Shown here: positions 34,080 to 43,729 of the stretch, one piece after another
Numbering within the stretch: the first letter of the stretch is position 1
Layout: each line of letters opens with the position of its first letter
Assembly: GCA_035551995.1 (NCBI GenBank)
Contig: DASZME010000009.1
Location: 62,001 to 126,000, forward strand
DNA length: 64,000 bases
DNA from: RYN-428 sp035551995
Lineage (GTDB): Bacteria; Planctomycetota; Phycisphaerae; Tepidisphaerales; Tepidisphaeraceae
Reading direction: 5' to 3'
Notes under the pieces: generated by a model
Told to the model about the DNA's origin: nothing
Seen by the model: only the letters and a program-made list of their open reading frames with translations
The model's database searches: none
Made by a program: the position numbers and the translations under genes

Positions 34080-35090
34080 ATGGCAAACGCGGTGAAAGAC
34101 CTGTTGGATCGAACCTCCTATCTGGGCCTGCGCATCATCCCGCCCGAACCGGCCCACGACCTGGGCAAATGGGCCATGCGCCGTCGATTGCTCGCGCCCG
34201 GCCCGATCACGCTGCCGGACGAATCGCGCCCGCTTTTATTCGCCCATCGCCTCCCCAACCCGCTCGGCTTGGCCGCCGGTTTCGACAAGAATGCGCAGAT
34301 TGCGGACGCGGCCATCGATTACGGTTTCGGCTTCGTCGAAGTCGGCAGCGTCACGTTTCGCGGCGGTTCGGGAAATCCTAAACCGCGCATGTTCCGCCTT
34401 GACGACCAGACGATCATGAACCGCATGGGCCTCAACGGCGATCCCGCCGAGGTCGTCGCCGCTCGGTTAGCCGATATTCAAACGCCATACTTCGGCGTCA
34501 ACATCGCCAAAACCCATTCGCCTGACATTCTCGGCGACGGCGCCATTGAGGACATTCTCGGCAGCTATCGTCTCCTCTCCCGTTTCGGCATGTACACGGC
34601 CATCAACGTATCGTGTCCCAACACCCGGGAAGGCCGAACTTTTGAGGAGCCAGGTCCGCTGGCCGAGTTGCTCGCCGCCATTAATCCATCCCGCGCGGGC
34701 GCCCCCCAACGCCCGTTAATGGTCAAGCTTTCCCCCGTGCTCGATCCGCTCGACGCGCCCGGCGTCAAACGGCTGGAGCACGTATTGGACGTCTGCGAAT
34801 CGGCCGGGGTCGATGGCTACATCTGCTGCAATACCCAACCCGTCGAACATGAAAAATTCGGCCGCGGCGGCTTGAGCGGAAACGTCGTCCGGCCCAAGGC
34901 GCAGCGCATGGCGGCGTTCATCGCCGACCGACTGAATCGCCCCGTCATCGGATGCGGCGGAATCTACGACCGCGAACACCTGCACGGCTACCTTCAACGC
35001 GGCTGCGTCGCCGTCCAGGTTTACAACGGCTTCGTCCGCGGACCGCTGGCCGGCGTTCGATTTGCGCATCGGCTACTACGAAACGGCTAA
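34080..35090 (+). CDS. pyrD: Dihydroorotate dehydrogenase, quinone-linked class 2
   Basis: 336 residues, the class 2 length. It oxidises dihydroorotate to orotate with FMN and passes electrons to quinone at the membrane. Motifs: GLAAGFDKNAQ and NRMGLNGDPAE, INVSCPNTREG with the class 2 catalytic Ser178, VKLSPVLD, GGLSGNVVRPKA and IGCGGIYDREH for FMN. The N-terminus has the short helical region used for quinone entry. The most likely start is the ATG at 34080; an in-frame GTG at 34062 would add six residues. No other pyr genes are next to it. Confidence 0.94.
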   Translation: MANAVKDLLDRTSYLGLRIIPPEPAHDLGKWAMRRRLLAPGPITLPDESRPLLFAHRLPNPLGLAAGFDKNAQIADAAIDYGFGFVEVGSVTFRGGSGNPKPRMFRLDDQTIMNRMGLNGDPAEVVAARLADIQTPYFGVNIAKTHSPDILGDGAIEDILGSYRLLSRFGMYTAINVSCPNTREGRTFEEPGPLAELLAAINPSRAGAPQRPLMVKLSPVLDPLDAPGVKRLEHVLDVCESAGVDGYICCNTQPVEHEKFGRGGLSGNVVRPKAQRMAAFIADRLNRPVIGCGGIYDREHLHGYLQRGCVAVQVYNGFVRGPLAGVRFAHRLLRNG

Positions 35091-35145
35091 GAAAAACCAT
35101 CCGCGAATGAACCCGGCGCGGCCCGCTGGCCGCGACCAAAGACTT

Positions 35146-35268
35146 AAACCACGGATTTCGCCGATCGACACGGATGGAAGAGTTCTCGCTCTTCATCAGT
35201 AAAATCGTCGCAACCCGTGGTTCGTTTTCCAAGGCGTGAAAAAATCTTGTCGCCACACAAGGTAATGA
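35146..35268 (+). repeat. Composite dispersed repeat, copy 1
   Basis: The unit starts ACCACGGATTTCGCCGATCG, continues GACACGGATGG, and ends TGAAAAAATCTTGTCGCC then ACACAAGG. The same order, inverted, occurs at 50010-50136, with a 32-base stretch differing at one position. It is not inside any gene. Confidence 0.8.
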
Positions 35269-35301
35269 ACGAATAGTGTTGCGGAGCGTTCAGCTTAACC
35301 C

Positions 35302-36474
35302 ATGAATAAATTCGACTTCTACAGCGTTCCCCGCATTCTCTTCGGCGGCGGGCAGTTCTCGCGGGTCGGGGAACTGACCTCGCAGTTCGGCCGACGCGCG
35401 TTCATCGTTTATAACGGGTCGCAGGCGATCGCGGACCGGCTTATCGCGATGATTGACGCGGCGGGAATTGGCCACGAAATATTTCGCCAGCATGGCGAGC
35501 CGAAAGTTCAGGACATCGACGCGGCGATCGATCTCGCCCGCCGAGCGATGTCGGACGTGGTGATCGGGCTCGGGGGCGGGAGCGCAATCGACGCCGCCAA
35601 GGCGGTCGCCGGGCTTATTTCCAATGGGGGATCGGCGCTGGATTACATGGAAGTAATCGGCAAAGGACAGAAGCTGACGCGGGCCGCCGCCCCGTGGATC
35701 GCGATCCCCACCACCGCCGGCACAGGCGCCGAGGCGACCCGCAACGCCGTCATCGGCGCGCCGGAGCGGCGCTTCAAAGCGAGCATCCGCGGCGAGCAGC
35801 TTCTTGCCCGCGTCGCACTGATCGACCCGGAGCTCGGCGTCACCACGCCGCCCAACGTCACGGCCAGTTCCGGCATGGATGCGCTCTGCCAATGCATCGA
35901 ATCCTACACCTCGACCGGCGCCCATCCGATGACCGATGCGCTGGCGCTGCGAGGAATTACGCTCGCCGCGCGATCGTTGCGACGCGCTTATTCGAACGGC
36001 GATGATGATCTTGACGCGCGCGAAGCGATGGCGATGACCGCGTTGCTCAGCGGCATCGCGCTGACCAACGCGGGGCTTGGCGCCGTGCATGGTTTCGCCG
36101 CGCCGCTGGGCGCCAATTTCCCGGCGCCGCACGGGACGATCTGCGCCGCGTTATTGCCGGGCGTCATCGCGGCAAACGTCGCGTGGCTTCGGGCCGAATC
36201 GGAAGATCATCCGGTCCTTGGCCGGTATGCGACGATCGGCCGAGCGCTTTCGGCCGAGAGCGGATTAACCGATCCGCAGGCGATCGACGCCGCCATTCTT
36301 TTCTGCGTCGATTTATCGCAGGAGCTTCATATTCCGCCGCTGGGGCAATTTCGGATCGCCGAGGCCGACGTGCCCGCGATGGTCGAACTGGCGAAAAAAG
36401 CCAGCAGCATGCGCTTTAATCCGGCGACGCTCTCGGACGCGGCGCTCAACGGAATCCTCAGTGATGCGTTATAG
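35302..36474 (+). CDS. Iron-containing alcohol dehydrogenase
   Basis: 390 residues, standard for family III dehydrogenases. The N-terminal dinucleotide half has RILFGGGQFSRVGELTSQFG and GLGGGSAIDAAKAVAGLIS. The C-terminal helical half has the iron ligands in the ALTNAGLGAVHGFAAPLG and FPAPHGTICA region. It reduces an aldehyde or oxidises an alcohol with NAD(P). The substrate cannot be assigned, and no pathway genes flank it; the closest relatives by motif include 1,3-propanediol and maleylacetate reductase-like enzymes. Confidence 0.9.
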   Translation: MNKFDFYSVPRILFGGGQFSRVGELTSQFGRRAFIVYNGSQAIADRLIAMIDAAGIGHEIFRQHGEPKVQDIDAAIDLARRAMSDVVIGLGGGSAIDAAKAVAGLISNGGSALDYMEVIGKGQKLTRAAAPWIAIPTTAGTGAEATRNAVIGAPERRFKASIRGEQLLARVALIDPELGVTTPPNVTASSGMDALCQCIESYTSTGAHPMTDALALRGITLAARSLRRAYSNGDDDLDAREAMAMTALLSGIALTNAGLGAVHGFAAPLGANFPAPHGTICAALLPGVIAANVAWLRAESEDHPVLGRYATIGRALSAESGLTDPQAIDAAILFCVDLSQELHIPPLGQFRIAEADVPAMVELAKKASSMRFNPATLSDAALNGILSDAL

Positions 36475-36569
36475 CGGCGCTCGTCGATTTATATCCGTGG
36501 CGCTTTGCGCCGCGCGATCGGCTCGGAATTCTCGACTGGAGCATTTCTTGCGTTGGTGAGGACCTCGGG

Positions 36570-36618
36570 TCGCGAATCAACGCCTCGCGAACGGGGCCGC
36601 TAAACGGAGAGACGCTTT
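36570..36618 (-). repeat. REP-like intergenic palindrome, copy B
   Basis: Read on the minus strand it runs GTCTCTCCGTTTAGCGG, then CCCCGTTCGCGAGGCG, then TTGATTCGCGA, matching copies A, C and D. It lies 5' of the glycoside hydrolase gene. Confidence 0.6.
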
Positions 36619-36733
36619 AGCAATCGGAAAAATTCTCTACATTGCTCGCCACGTTTTGCGAGTATGACTTAACGCATCGCCGAACGTGGAGTATCCGCTG
36701 AATAAGCATCTTCTCAATCATGCAGAGGTCTCA

Positions 36734-39700
36734 ATGCACTATCCGCCCCGATCCCCAGCGCCGGTCACTTATTTTCTTGCTTTGGTGGTTGTTCTGTTGA
36801 ATTGTGATCTGCGTCATGCGGACGCGCAGACGATCTCGGGGGCGCGAATGCCGGGGTATGCGCAAACGCTCGGCGTTGTGCTCAATCAGAAGAGCTACCC
36901 TTATTCCGCGCAGCTGATCGGCAGTTCCGTGCCGGGAAATATTTTGAATCCGGGAGAAGCGGCCAGCTTTACCTTTCAGTTGGTCAACAACACCGATAAG
37001 CCGATCGTCGCCAAGGCGAAGGTCGATTTGATTCGATACGCGACGCGAGGAATACCTGGCGATATCTGGACGCCGCTGATGTACAAGATCGCCGATGCCG
37101 GTTCGACCCCGATCGACGTAAATCTCGCCGCAGAGGGTTTTGAGGATATTACCGTGACGCCGGCGGTTCCCGCTGAATTTGGGGCCTATGCGCTGGTGGT
37201 CGATCTTGGAGGCGATGGGCGGGCGATGGTGAGCACGTTCGTGCGGACATTCGCGGTCTCCAATAAGCGCGTCCAATATTCCAAGCTCTGTCTCGATTCG
37301 ATGCCGCTGGACGTGCTCAAGCGGCTTGGGGTTCATGCGATTCGATATGAGGTCAGCTACAAGCCGACGACCGACAAGGATTTTCCCGAGTGGCTGGAGA
37401 AGCATGCCGAGCGGCTCAAGGCGCTGCAAGACGCCAACATCACGACGATGTTCATGGTCGGCGGTCCCGCGTTCTTCGGAGACTGGGAGCCGCTCAAACA
37501 GCCCAGGCCATGGCTGGATGAAAACGCGGTGATGAAGGAGACGAAGTTTGATCTGGCGTGGGTTCCGTCGTACGACGCCGACTACGAGAAATTCTGCCAC
37601 ACGCTGGCGGCGAAATTCGGCTGGCCCAAAGGCCCTTGCACGGCGTTTTATCTTTGGAATGAGCCGTGGGAGGGTTTGTCGATTTCCGGCTGGGGCGCGG
37701 ACATGCTTCGTTATCGTGAGATCTTCACCCGCATGTGCCGGGGCGTCGAAGAGGCTCGCAAGAACGACGGCGTGCAGATATTGCTCGGCGGTTTTGATTC
37801 GACGTCCAACGCGATGGATAAAATGTTCGGAGACGGGTCCGACGAATTCCTGAAATGGTGCGACTTCATCAGCATTCACTACCAGGGTCTGGACGCGCAT
37901 ACGACGGTGAAGAAATGGGTCGATCGAAAAAGCCCCAACGGCCGGGTGAAAATCTGGGACACCGAAAGCTGGATCGCCAACACCGACGATCGCGTCGCCG
38001 CCGCCATCGCGGCCGACCGGGCGGCGGGATATGACCGCGCGATGGGCATCTACGGAGGAGATATTTCCGACGCCCAGGACGGGGTCGTCCGAACCGCCGA
38101 CGGCAAGACCCTGCGCGTGAAGGTAACCGAAGCGTGGCCGGTCGCGGCTTCGGTCGGCGCCGCCAACCATTTCATCGGCGAACGCCCCTTCCGCGAACTG
38201 CTCTTCAAGAACGGCCTTCCCTGGGTGATGGTATTCGATGGCGACGCCATGGACGATGGCGCGGCAAATCCCGAAGACGCCACGGTGGTCGTCGTCGGCG
38301 ATCTTGGCGAAGAATTCAAACCCGATGATCTTCCATTCCGCACGGCAAGAGGGTTTGCCGAGATCGCCCACAAGCGCGACCTGAAGAAACAACTGGCGGC
38401 GATGCCCGCCAACGCCCCGGCCCCGGACCGCACGGCTTTGGAAACGGCGATCGCCAAGCCCGAGGTTCTCAGCGGCGCCACGATGACGATCGCCGCCGAT
38501 CCCCGGTTCAGCCTGTTCGATTTCTACGGGAATCCGGCGCCGGCCAAAGATGGCAAGATCGTGATCCCGCTGGATGGCCGCGGTTTTTTCCTTCGCGGCG
38601 ACGGCAAGCCGGGATCGGTCGCGGCAATGCTCGCCGCCATCCGCGCCTCGCGCGTCGAGGGGATCGAGCCGCTTGCGATTGTCGCCCATGACATGATCGC
38701 GCGCGTCGAACAACGACCGGCTCTCCGTCTGTCCCTGACCAATATTCTGAATCGGCCGGTGACCGGAAAACTGACTGCCGCGCTCGGGAAGTTGACGCTC
38801 CAGCAACCGGCCCAGTCGATCGCGTTCGCGCCAAACGAGGCCAGGGAAATCGAAATTCCCATCACCGGCGGCGAATCGGTTTCGGACAACACGTATCCGC
38901 TTTCCGTCGCCTTCGACGCCGGCGCCGACGGTACCGCCGTTCATGAAGAGGCGATGCACGTGAACGTCATTCCGCGCCGCACGATCGTCGTGGACGGGAA
39001 CCTCGACGATTGGAAGGACGTTTTGCCGCAGATTATCAAGAGCGCCGGACCGGGTGGCCCCACGCTCACCGAAGCGGCATGGCTGCCGTTCAAGAAATTC
39101 GATCAGACCGTCGGTAAAGGTTTGGCCGCCGGCTACATGGCATACGACGACAGCAATTTTTATTTCGCGGCCAAGATCGCCGACGACACGCCTGACGAGG
39201 GAATGCCTCGATTTGAGACGCTGAATCCCGACGAGTTTTTCTATCCGGAGGTCTGCTATCGGGTCGATCGGGAACACGCCCTACAGAAAAAGGACGTGAC
39301 ATGGGCCGAATCGACCCAGGACGCGCGGGCCCTGCAAAAGCCGCAAGGCGACGGCAAGGATCGCGTGGCCGCCGCCTGGCAGACAACGCTTCAGTCATTC
39401 GCGATCGACGTGAAGTTGCCCGAGGGCCAGCCGCACCGGGTCGCCCTTTATCTGCTCGATTGGGTCCAGCCCGGCCAGCGCGGCGCCGTCGTCGAGATCA
39501 TCAATAAAGCCACCGGACGATCGCTCGCCCGGAATGTTTTTACCCGACTAAGCTACGGCAAATACGCCGTCTACGATCTGGCCGGCGACGTCCGTATTAA
39601 AGTCAGCGGCACGAACGGCGCGGGCGGCGTCGTCAGCGGAATCTTCTTCGATCCGGCGCCGGCCAGTCCCAAGGCGCGCGGCGTCTTTGGAAAATATCTG

Positions 39701-40408
39701 AAAACCGACGAGGAAACCCAAGGAAACTGGAAAGGCGTCTATGGCGCCGAGGGATATCACGTCATCGGCGCCGACGCGAAGTATCCGCAATATGTGACGG
39801 TCGATTTGCCGGACATAGTGAACACGCAGGAGCTTCACTGGCCGCAGGGCGTGCGGCGATATTCGTATCGCAAAACTCCGCAGCTTCCCGCCGGTAATTC
39901 CCCCAGGCACGACAACGTGCAGATCGCTTTCAACGTGCTCGGCGCCGATGAAAAGCCGTGGTATCCCTATCCCCCCGGCACGCTGCCCGGCTTCACCACT
40001 TACGCCGACACCGATTATGAATACGCCTTGAACCCCATCGCGGAAAAATATGGCGGCGGAACGGAAATCTGGCGCATGCTTGTCCCTGGCATGCCGCGAA
40101 AAAATTTCTACGCGCGCGAACCAAAGAGCCCGTTCGACGGCCCGGTCAAAGGCGGCAAACTCGTCATTCATCACGAGTCCGGCACGCGCCTCGTTGAATG
40201 CTCCATTCCCTGGACCGAAATGCCCGCCGTAAAAAAACGGCTCGACAACGGCCAGACCATCAAGTTCTCATTCCGCGTGAACGACAACGCCGACACCGGC
40301 TGCATGGAGCTTTCGCGTGATCGAAGCGTGGCCAAGCACAATGGATCTTTTCATGTGGATTGGGTGGAGCATTGGGCGAACGAGTTGGAATTTGGGTTTG
40401 AGAAATAA
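36734..40408 (+). CDS. Large secreted clan GH-A-like glycoside hydrolase
   Basis: 1224 residues with a signal peptide (VTYFLALVVVLLNCDL, cut near ADA). An N-terminal beta domain is followed by a TIM-barrel-like region (about 190-480) with FYLWNEPWEG, the Asn-Glu acid/base motif (E310), and IWDTESWIAN giving the likely nucleophile E411. Further C-terminal beta-rich modules (about 740-1224) include a carbohydrate-binding-like domain (VDGNLDDWKDVLPQIIKS) repeated loosely near the end. The layout is that of clan GH-A enzymes such as GH39/GH5 relatives, so it should cut a plant or algal polysaccharide outside the cytosol. GAGGT precedes the ATG at 36734, which sets the start over the upstream ATG at 36686. 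Confidence 0.8.
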   Translation: MHYPPRSPAPVTYFLALVVVLLNCDLRHADAQTISGARMPGYAQTLGVVLNQKSYPYSAQLIGSSVPGNILNPGEAASFTFQLVNNTDKPIVAKAKVDLIRYATRGIPGDIWTPLMYKIADAGSTPIDVNLAAEGFEDITVTPAVPAEFGAYALVVDLGGDGRAMVSTFVRTFAVSNKRVQYSKLCLDSMPLDVLKRLGVHAIRYEVSYKPTTDKDFPEWLEKHAERLKALQDANITTMFMVGGPAFFGDWEPLKQPRPWLDENAVMKETKFDLAWVPSYDADYEKFCHTLAAKFGWPKGPCTAFYLWNEPWEGLSISGWGADMLRYREIFTRMCRGVEEARKNDGVQILLGGFDSTSNAMDKMFGDGSDEFLKWCDFISIHYQGLDAHTTVKKWVDRKSPNGRVKIWDTESWIANTDDRVAAAIAADRAAGYDRAMGIYGGDISDAQDGVVRTADGKTLRVKVTEAWPVAASVGAANHFIGERPFRELLFKNGLPWVMVFDGDAMDDGAANPEDATVVVVGDLGEEFKPDDLPFRTARGFAEIAHKRDLKKQLAAMPANAPAPDRTALETAIAKPEVLSGATMTIAADPRFSLFDFYGNPAPAKDGKIVIPLDGRGFFLRGDGKPGSVAAMLAAIRASRVEGIEPLAIVAHDMIARVEQRPALRLSLTNILNRPVTGKLTAALGKLTLQQPAQSIAFAPNEAREIEIPITGGESVSDNTYPLSVAFDAGADGTAVHEEAMHVNVIPRRTIVVDGNLDDWKDVLPQIIKSAGPGGPTLTEAAWLPFKKFDQTVGKGLAAGYMAYDDSNFYFAAKIADDTPDEGMPRFETLNPDEFFYPEVCYRVDREHALQKKDVTWAESTQDARALQKPQGDGKDRVAAAWQTTLQSFAIDVKLPEGQPHRVALYLLDWVQPGQRGAVVEIINKATGRSLARNVFTRLSYGKYAVYDLAGDVRIKVSGTNGAGGVVSGIFFDPAPASPKARGVFGKYLKTDEETQGNWKGVYGAEGYHVIGADAKYPQYVTVDLPDIVNTQELHWPQGVRRYSYRKTPQLPAGNSPRHDNVQIAFNVLGADEKPWYPYPPGTLPGFTTYADTDYEYALNPIAEKYGGGTEIWRMLVPGMPRKNFYAREPKSPFDGPVKGGKLVIHHESGTRLVECSIPWTEMPAVKKRLDNGQTIKFSFRVNDNADTGCMELSRDRSVAKHNGSFHVDWVEHWANELEFGFEK

Positions 40409-40445
40409 AGGAAATCAGACGGAGGGGTGCGCAGTCATTGGCCGA

Positions 40446-40691
40446 TTAGACAACGGCGAGCGGACGGACCGAGAGAATTTCGTCGGCGCGAAGAAGTTCT
40501 ATGGCGGTCTCGGGAACAGCGACCACCGCGATGGATTCGCCGACGGCGTTGAAAACCTCCAACACGCACCCGCGGACGCCATGTGCCGGATGAGGCACGT
40601 ATTCGAGGAGCGTCGAAACGTCGCCGGCTTTCAGATTGTGTCCGGGGATCGCGATTTTCAACGAGACGCGATCGTAAAGTCGGGTTGACAT
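40446..40691 (-). CDS. DUF4926 protein
   Basis: 81 residues. The DUF4926 pattern is clear: LYDRVSLKIAIPGHNLKAGD, VSTLLEYV, then CVLEVFNAVGESIAVVAVPE. In other bacteria a DUF4926 gene commonly sits beside a DUF6883 gene and may act as a two-gene module. No partner is seen here: the neighbours are the glycoside hydrolase and purC. AGGAG six bases before the ATG supports expression. Confidence 0.75.
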   Translation of the reverse strand: MSTRLYDRVSLKIAIPGHNLKAGDVSTLLEYVPHPAHGVRGCVLEVFNAVGESIAVVAVPETAIELLRADEILSVRPLAVV

Positions 40692-40729
40692 TTTCTACTC
40701 CTTGTGCGGCTTGAGCGTTACAAAATGAA

Positions 40730-40780
40730 ACCGCGAAAAACGCCCCGCAAGCGGGGCCGCTAAACGCAGAAACGCGCGAA
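40730..40780 (-). repeat. REP-like intergenic palindrome, copy C
   Basis: Read on the minus strand it is the best match to the consensus: GTTTCTGCGTTTAGCGG, CCCCGCTTGCGGGG, CGTTTTTCGCG. It lies between the DUF4926 and purC genes. Confidence 0.7.
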
Positions 40781-40801
40781 CAGCCTGACGACTGCTCCAG
40801 A

Positions 40802-41689
40802 TCAAACCGCCCAGCGTTCTCCCGTGAGCTTCTCGTATGCCTCGATATACCGCCGCCGCGTTCCTTCGACCACCTCCTCCGGCAGCGTTGGCGCCGGCGG
40901 GGTTTTTGACCACGGCTGGGATTCGAGCCAGTTGCGGACAAATTGTTTGTCATAGCTCGGCTGGTCGCCACCGGCCGCGTACTGATCGGCCGGCCAGAAT
41001 CGGCTGCTGTCGGGCGTCAGGACCTCGTCGATTAAAATCAACTCGCCGTTGTAGAGGCCAAATTCAAATTTCGTGTCGGCGATAATGATGCCGCGCGTGG
41101 CCGCATAGTCGGCGGCCTGCGCATATAAGGAGAGCGTGCGTTCGCGAAGCGTCGCCGCCGTTGACTGGCCGACACGATTGGCCGTCTCCTGAAAGTCAAT
41201 GTTGATGTCGTGGCCGCTTTCTTCCTTGGTGGCGGGCGTGAAGATCGGCTCGGGGAGTTTGTCGCATTGTTTGAGGCCGGGCGGAAGCGTAATGCCGCAG
41301 ACGGTTTGCGATCGCTGATATTCCTTCCAGCCCGAACCGGCCAGATAGCCGCGCGCGACGCATTCGATCGGCATCACCTGCGCCTTCTTGACCAGCATCG
41401 ATCGATCGACCAGCTGATCGATATACGGGTCTAATTGGCTCGGATAATCGTCCACCGAATATTGCAACAGGTGATTGGCGAAGCGGTCGCGGAACTTGCT
41501 AAACCAGAAAAGACTGAGCCGGGTGAGAATCTTCCCCTTGTCGGGAATTCCGTTTGGCATCACGCAGTCGAACGCGCTGATTCGATCGGACGCGACGATC
41601 AGCAACTCGTATCCCAGATCATACACGTCGCGCACCTTTCCCCGGCGGCAGGGAAAGGGAAGATTACTTTGCAGCAGAGCGGTTCCCAT
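40802..41689 (-). CDS. purC: Phosphoribosylaminoimidazole-succinocarboxamide synthase
   Basis: 295 residues, the longer PurC form. It joins CAIR and aspartate with ATP in purine synthesis, in the cytosol. Motifs: GKVRDVYDLGYELLIVASDR, ISAFDCVMPNGIPDKG, CVARGYLAGSGWKEYQ, the SAICAR-synthase signature around ATKEESGHDINIDFQE, and ADTKFEFGLYNGELILIDEV. The start is the ATG at 41689, where the family alignment begins; a longer frame to 41740 adds a basic leader of no value. No other pur genes lie within the window. Confidence 0.94.
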   Translation of the reverse strand: MGTALLQSNLPFPCRRGKVRDVYDLGYELLIVASDRISAFDCVMPNGIPDKGKILTRLSLFWFSKFRDRFANHLLQYSVDDYPSQLDPYIDQLVDRSMLVKKAQVMPIECVARGYLAGSGWKEYQRSQTVCGITLPPGLKQCDKLPEPIFTPATKEESGHDINIDFQETANRVGQSTAATLRERTLSLYAQAADYAATRGIIIADTKFEFGLYNGELILIDEVLTPDSSRFWPADQYAAGGDQPSYDKQFVRNWLESQPWSKTPPAPTLPEEVVEGTRRRYIEAYEKLTGERWAV

Positions 41690-41779
41690 GCCGCGAAAGT
41701 ACGGGAAACGCGTCAAAAGTAAAAGGCGCCGCCGTCGCATGTGCGACAGGATGGACGGGCTGGGCGCAAGACGACGTTT

Positions 41780-42118
41780 TTATTCCGAATGCAGGATGTC
41801 CAGCAGCGAACCGGTGGTTTGATCGGCGACCTTTATTACCGCGGCGTTGGCGTCGTACAGATGGCGGGCCTGTGAAAGATCGACGAGCTGGGTCGCCAGG
41901 TCCACATTGGAACCTTGCTGGCCATCGGGTTGGATCGGGCCGGCGGAAGGGTTCTGCGAATAGCCGCCGACCGCGACGCCGCCGCCGGAAACGTCCACCA
42001 GATCGGCGCGAGACGACTTGTATCTCGGCGTGTCGAGATTGGCGACATTGCGGGCGGCGACATTCACTTGCGCCTGTGCCGCTTGCAGACCCGACACCGC
42101 GACATCGTAAAGATTCAT
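41780..42118 (-). CDS. Short flagellar rod/hook protein-like (FlgG/FlgC-type)
   Basis: 112 residues with the flagellar rod-protein ends: MNLYDVAVSGLQAAQAQVNV, AARNVANLDTPRYK at the start and GSNVDLATQLVDLSQARHL, YDANAAVIKVADQTTG at the end. The two helices pair in the axial flagellar structure. Full FlgC is about 137 residues and FlgG about 260, so this is a minimal version lacking the central domain. No flagellar genes are nearby. It may be a reduced rod component or a relative used elsewhere in the envelope. The start is the ATG at 42118. Confidence 0.72.
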   Translation of the reverse strand: MNLYDVAVSGLQAAQAQVNVAARNVANLDTPRYKSSRADLVDVSGGGVAVGGYSQNPSAGPIQPDGQQGSNVDLATQLVDLSQARHLYDANAAVIKVADQTTGSLLDILHSE

Positions 42119-42351
42119 AAGACGCTCTTTTCGCGGCGCCATGGGCGCGCTATGAAGAGAGTCGTCGCGTCGACGGGGGTACTTTAGGTGCCAGGGGATT
42201 ATGAACATCGATCGGCCGTTTTTTTCCGGGCGGCGGATCGGTCGCGGTAGCGGCGCATGCAGGATGGGCCGACGATGCCGCAACAATTCGTGAATGAAAC
42301 TGATATATTGAATGACGCACAGTCTTTTCAACGCCGGCGGGAGCGATCGCC

Positions 42352-43701
42352 ATGAAACCATTTCCGGGAGTTGGATTCATCGTCTCAATGATTCTGTTCT
42401 TTGGCGCGCCGGCCAGCGCCGCGGAATTTTTTGTGGCGCCCGCGGGTCGCGACAGCAATGCCGGGACATTGAAAAAACCGTTCGCCACGGTGCAGCGCGC
42501 GCAGTTGGCGGCCGCTCCAGGAGACACCGTTTCCATTCTTGGCGGAACGTACGCCATGCGGGAAAGCCAGATCGCGCGCAAGGAGGGAATCTTTGCCTAC
42601 GTCACCGACCTCGACAAAAGCGGCACGCCGCAACATCCCATTACCTATGAGGCATATGCCGACGAGCAGCCTGTTTTTGATTTTTCGGCGGTCAAGCCGG
42701 CCGGGCTGCGCGTCGATGCGTTTCATGTTTCCGGCTCGTGGATTCACATCAAGGGGCTGGAAGTCGTCGGCGTGCAGGTAACGATCAAGGAACACACGCA
42801 ATCCATCTGCTTTGCCAACGACGGCAGCCATAATGTCTACGAGCAACTCAATATGCACGACGGCCAGGCCATCGGCATTTACAGTCTCAAAGGCGCCGAC
42901 AATTTGTTTCTCAATTGCGACGCCTTCCGCAACTGGGACTACACCAGCGAAGACGGCAAAGGGGGAAACGTCGACGGCTTTGGCTGTCACCCGCCCAAGG
43001 GGGCGACGGGCAACATTTTCCGAGGATGCCGAGCCTGGTTTAACAGCGACGACGGCTTTGATTGCATAAACGCCCACGAATCGGTCACCTTCGATAACTG
43101 CTGGGCGCTCTACAACGGCTTCTCCACCCAGTTCAAACGCCTCGGCGACGGCAACGGTTTTAAGGCGGGCGGTTATGGCTCGACGCCGGCCGACAAACTG
43201 CCCGATCCGATCCCGCGCCATACCATTCGATTCTGTCTTGCCGCCGGCAATAAAGACAATGGCTTCTACGCCAACCACCACATCGGCGGCTGCGATTGGT
43301 TCAACAACTCCGCCTATCGCAACGGAACCGATTACAACATGCTCGGCCGGCTGGCGGACAACCGCACCGACGTCGATGGCTATGGACACAAACTCCGAAA
43401 CAACCTTGGCTACAAAGGCCGTTTGGAAATTTCCAAACTTGGCCCATCCAAAAGCGACTCGGCCAAAAATTCGTTCGACCTCGGTTTGAAATTGAGCGAC
43501 GCGGACTTCCTCAGTCTCGACGAAAGCGGACTTTTCGGCCCGCGAAAAGCCAGCGGCGATCTTCCGGACGTGGCGTTTCTCCATCCGGGGCCGGATAGCG
43601 CGCTGATCGGCAAAGGGGCGAACATCGGTTTTCCCTTCCGCGGCGCCGCCCCTGATTTGGGCGCGTTTTCCGAGACGCTCGACGGCGACGCGAAGAAATA
43701 A
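42352..43701 (+). CDS. Secreted right-handed parallel beta-helix protein, pectate lyase PL9-like
   Basis: 449 residues with a signal peptide (VGFIVSMILFFGAPASAA). EFFVAPAGRDSNAGTLKKPF and ATVQRAQ are the DUF1565/PL9 entry motif. Many short strands typical of the beta-helix follow (FHVSGSWIHIKGLEVVGVQV, HNVYEQLNMHDGQAIGIYSL, GNIFRGCRAWFNSDDGFDCI). PL9 enzymes cut pectin by beta-elimination outside the cell. A GGGAG ribosome site lies eight bases upstream. It could instead be a non-catalytic beta-helix surface protein; I cannot place the catalytic lysine. Confidence 0.78.
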   Translation: MKPFPGVGFIVSMILFFGAPASAAEFFVAPAGRDSNAGTLKKPFATVQRAQLAAAPGDTVSILGGTYAMRESQIARKEGIFAYVTDLDKSGTPQHPITYEAYADEQPVFDFSAVKPAGLRVDAFHVSGSWIHIKGLEVVGVQVTIKEHTQSICFANDGSHNVYEQLNMHDGQAIGIYSLKGADNLFLNCDAFRNWDYTSEDGKGGNVDGFGCHPPKGATGNIFRGCRAWFNSDDGFDCINAHESVTFDNCWALYNGFSTQFKRLGDGNGFKAGGYGSTPADKLPDPIPRHTIRFCLAAGNKDNGFYANHHIGGCDWFNNSAYRNGTDYNMLGRLADNRTDVDGYGHKLRNNLGYKGRLEISKLGPSKSDSAKNSFDLGLKLSDADFLSLDESGLFGPRKASGDLPDVAFLHPGPDSALIGKGANIGFPFRGAAPDLGAFSETLDGDAKK

Positions 43702-43729
43702 CCCGTCGCGAACACACGCCATCGCGCCA

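Noticed and set aside
36731..39277. Very long minus-strand open frame of 848 codons
   Set aside because: It is antisense to the secreted glycoside hydrolase, which has a signal peptide and catalytic motifs. Long antisense frames are expected in GC-rich DNA.
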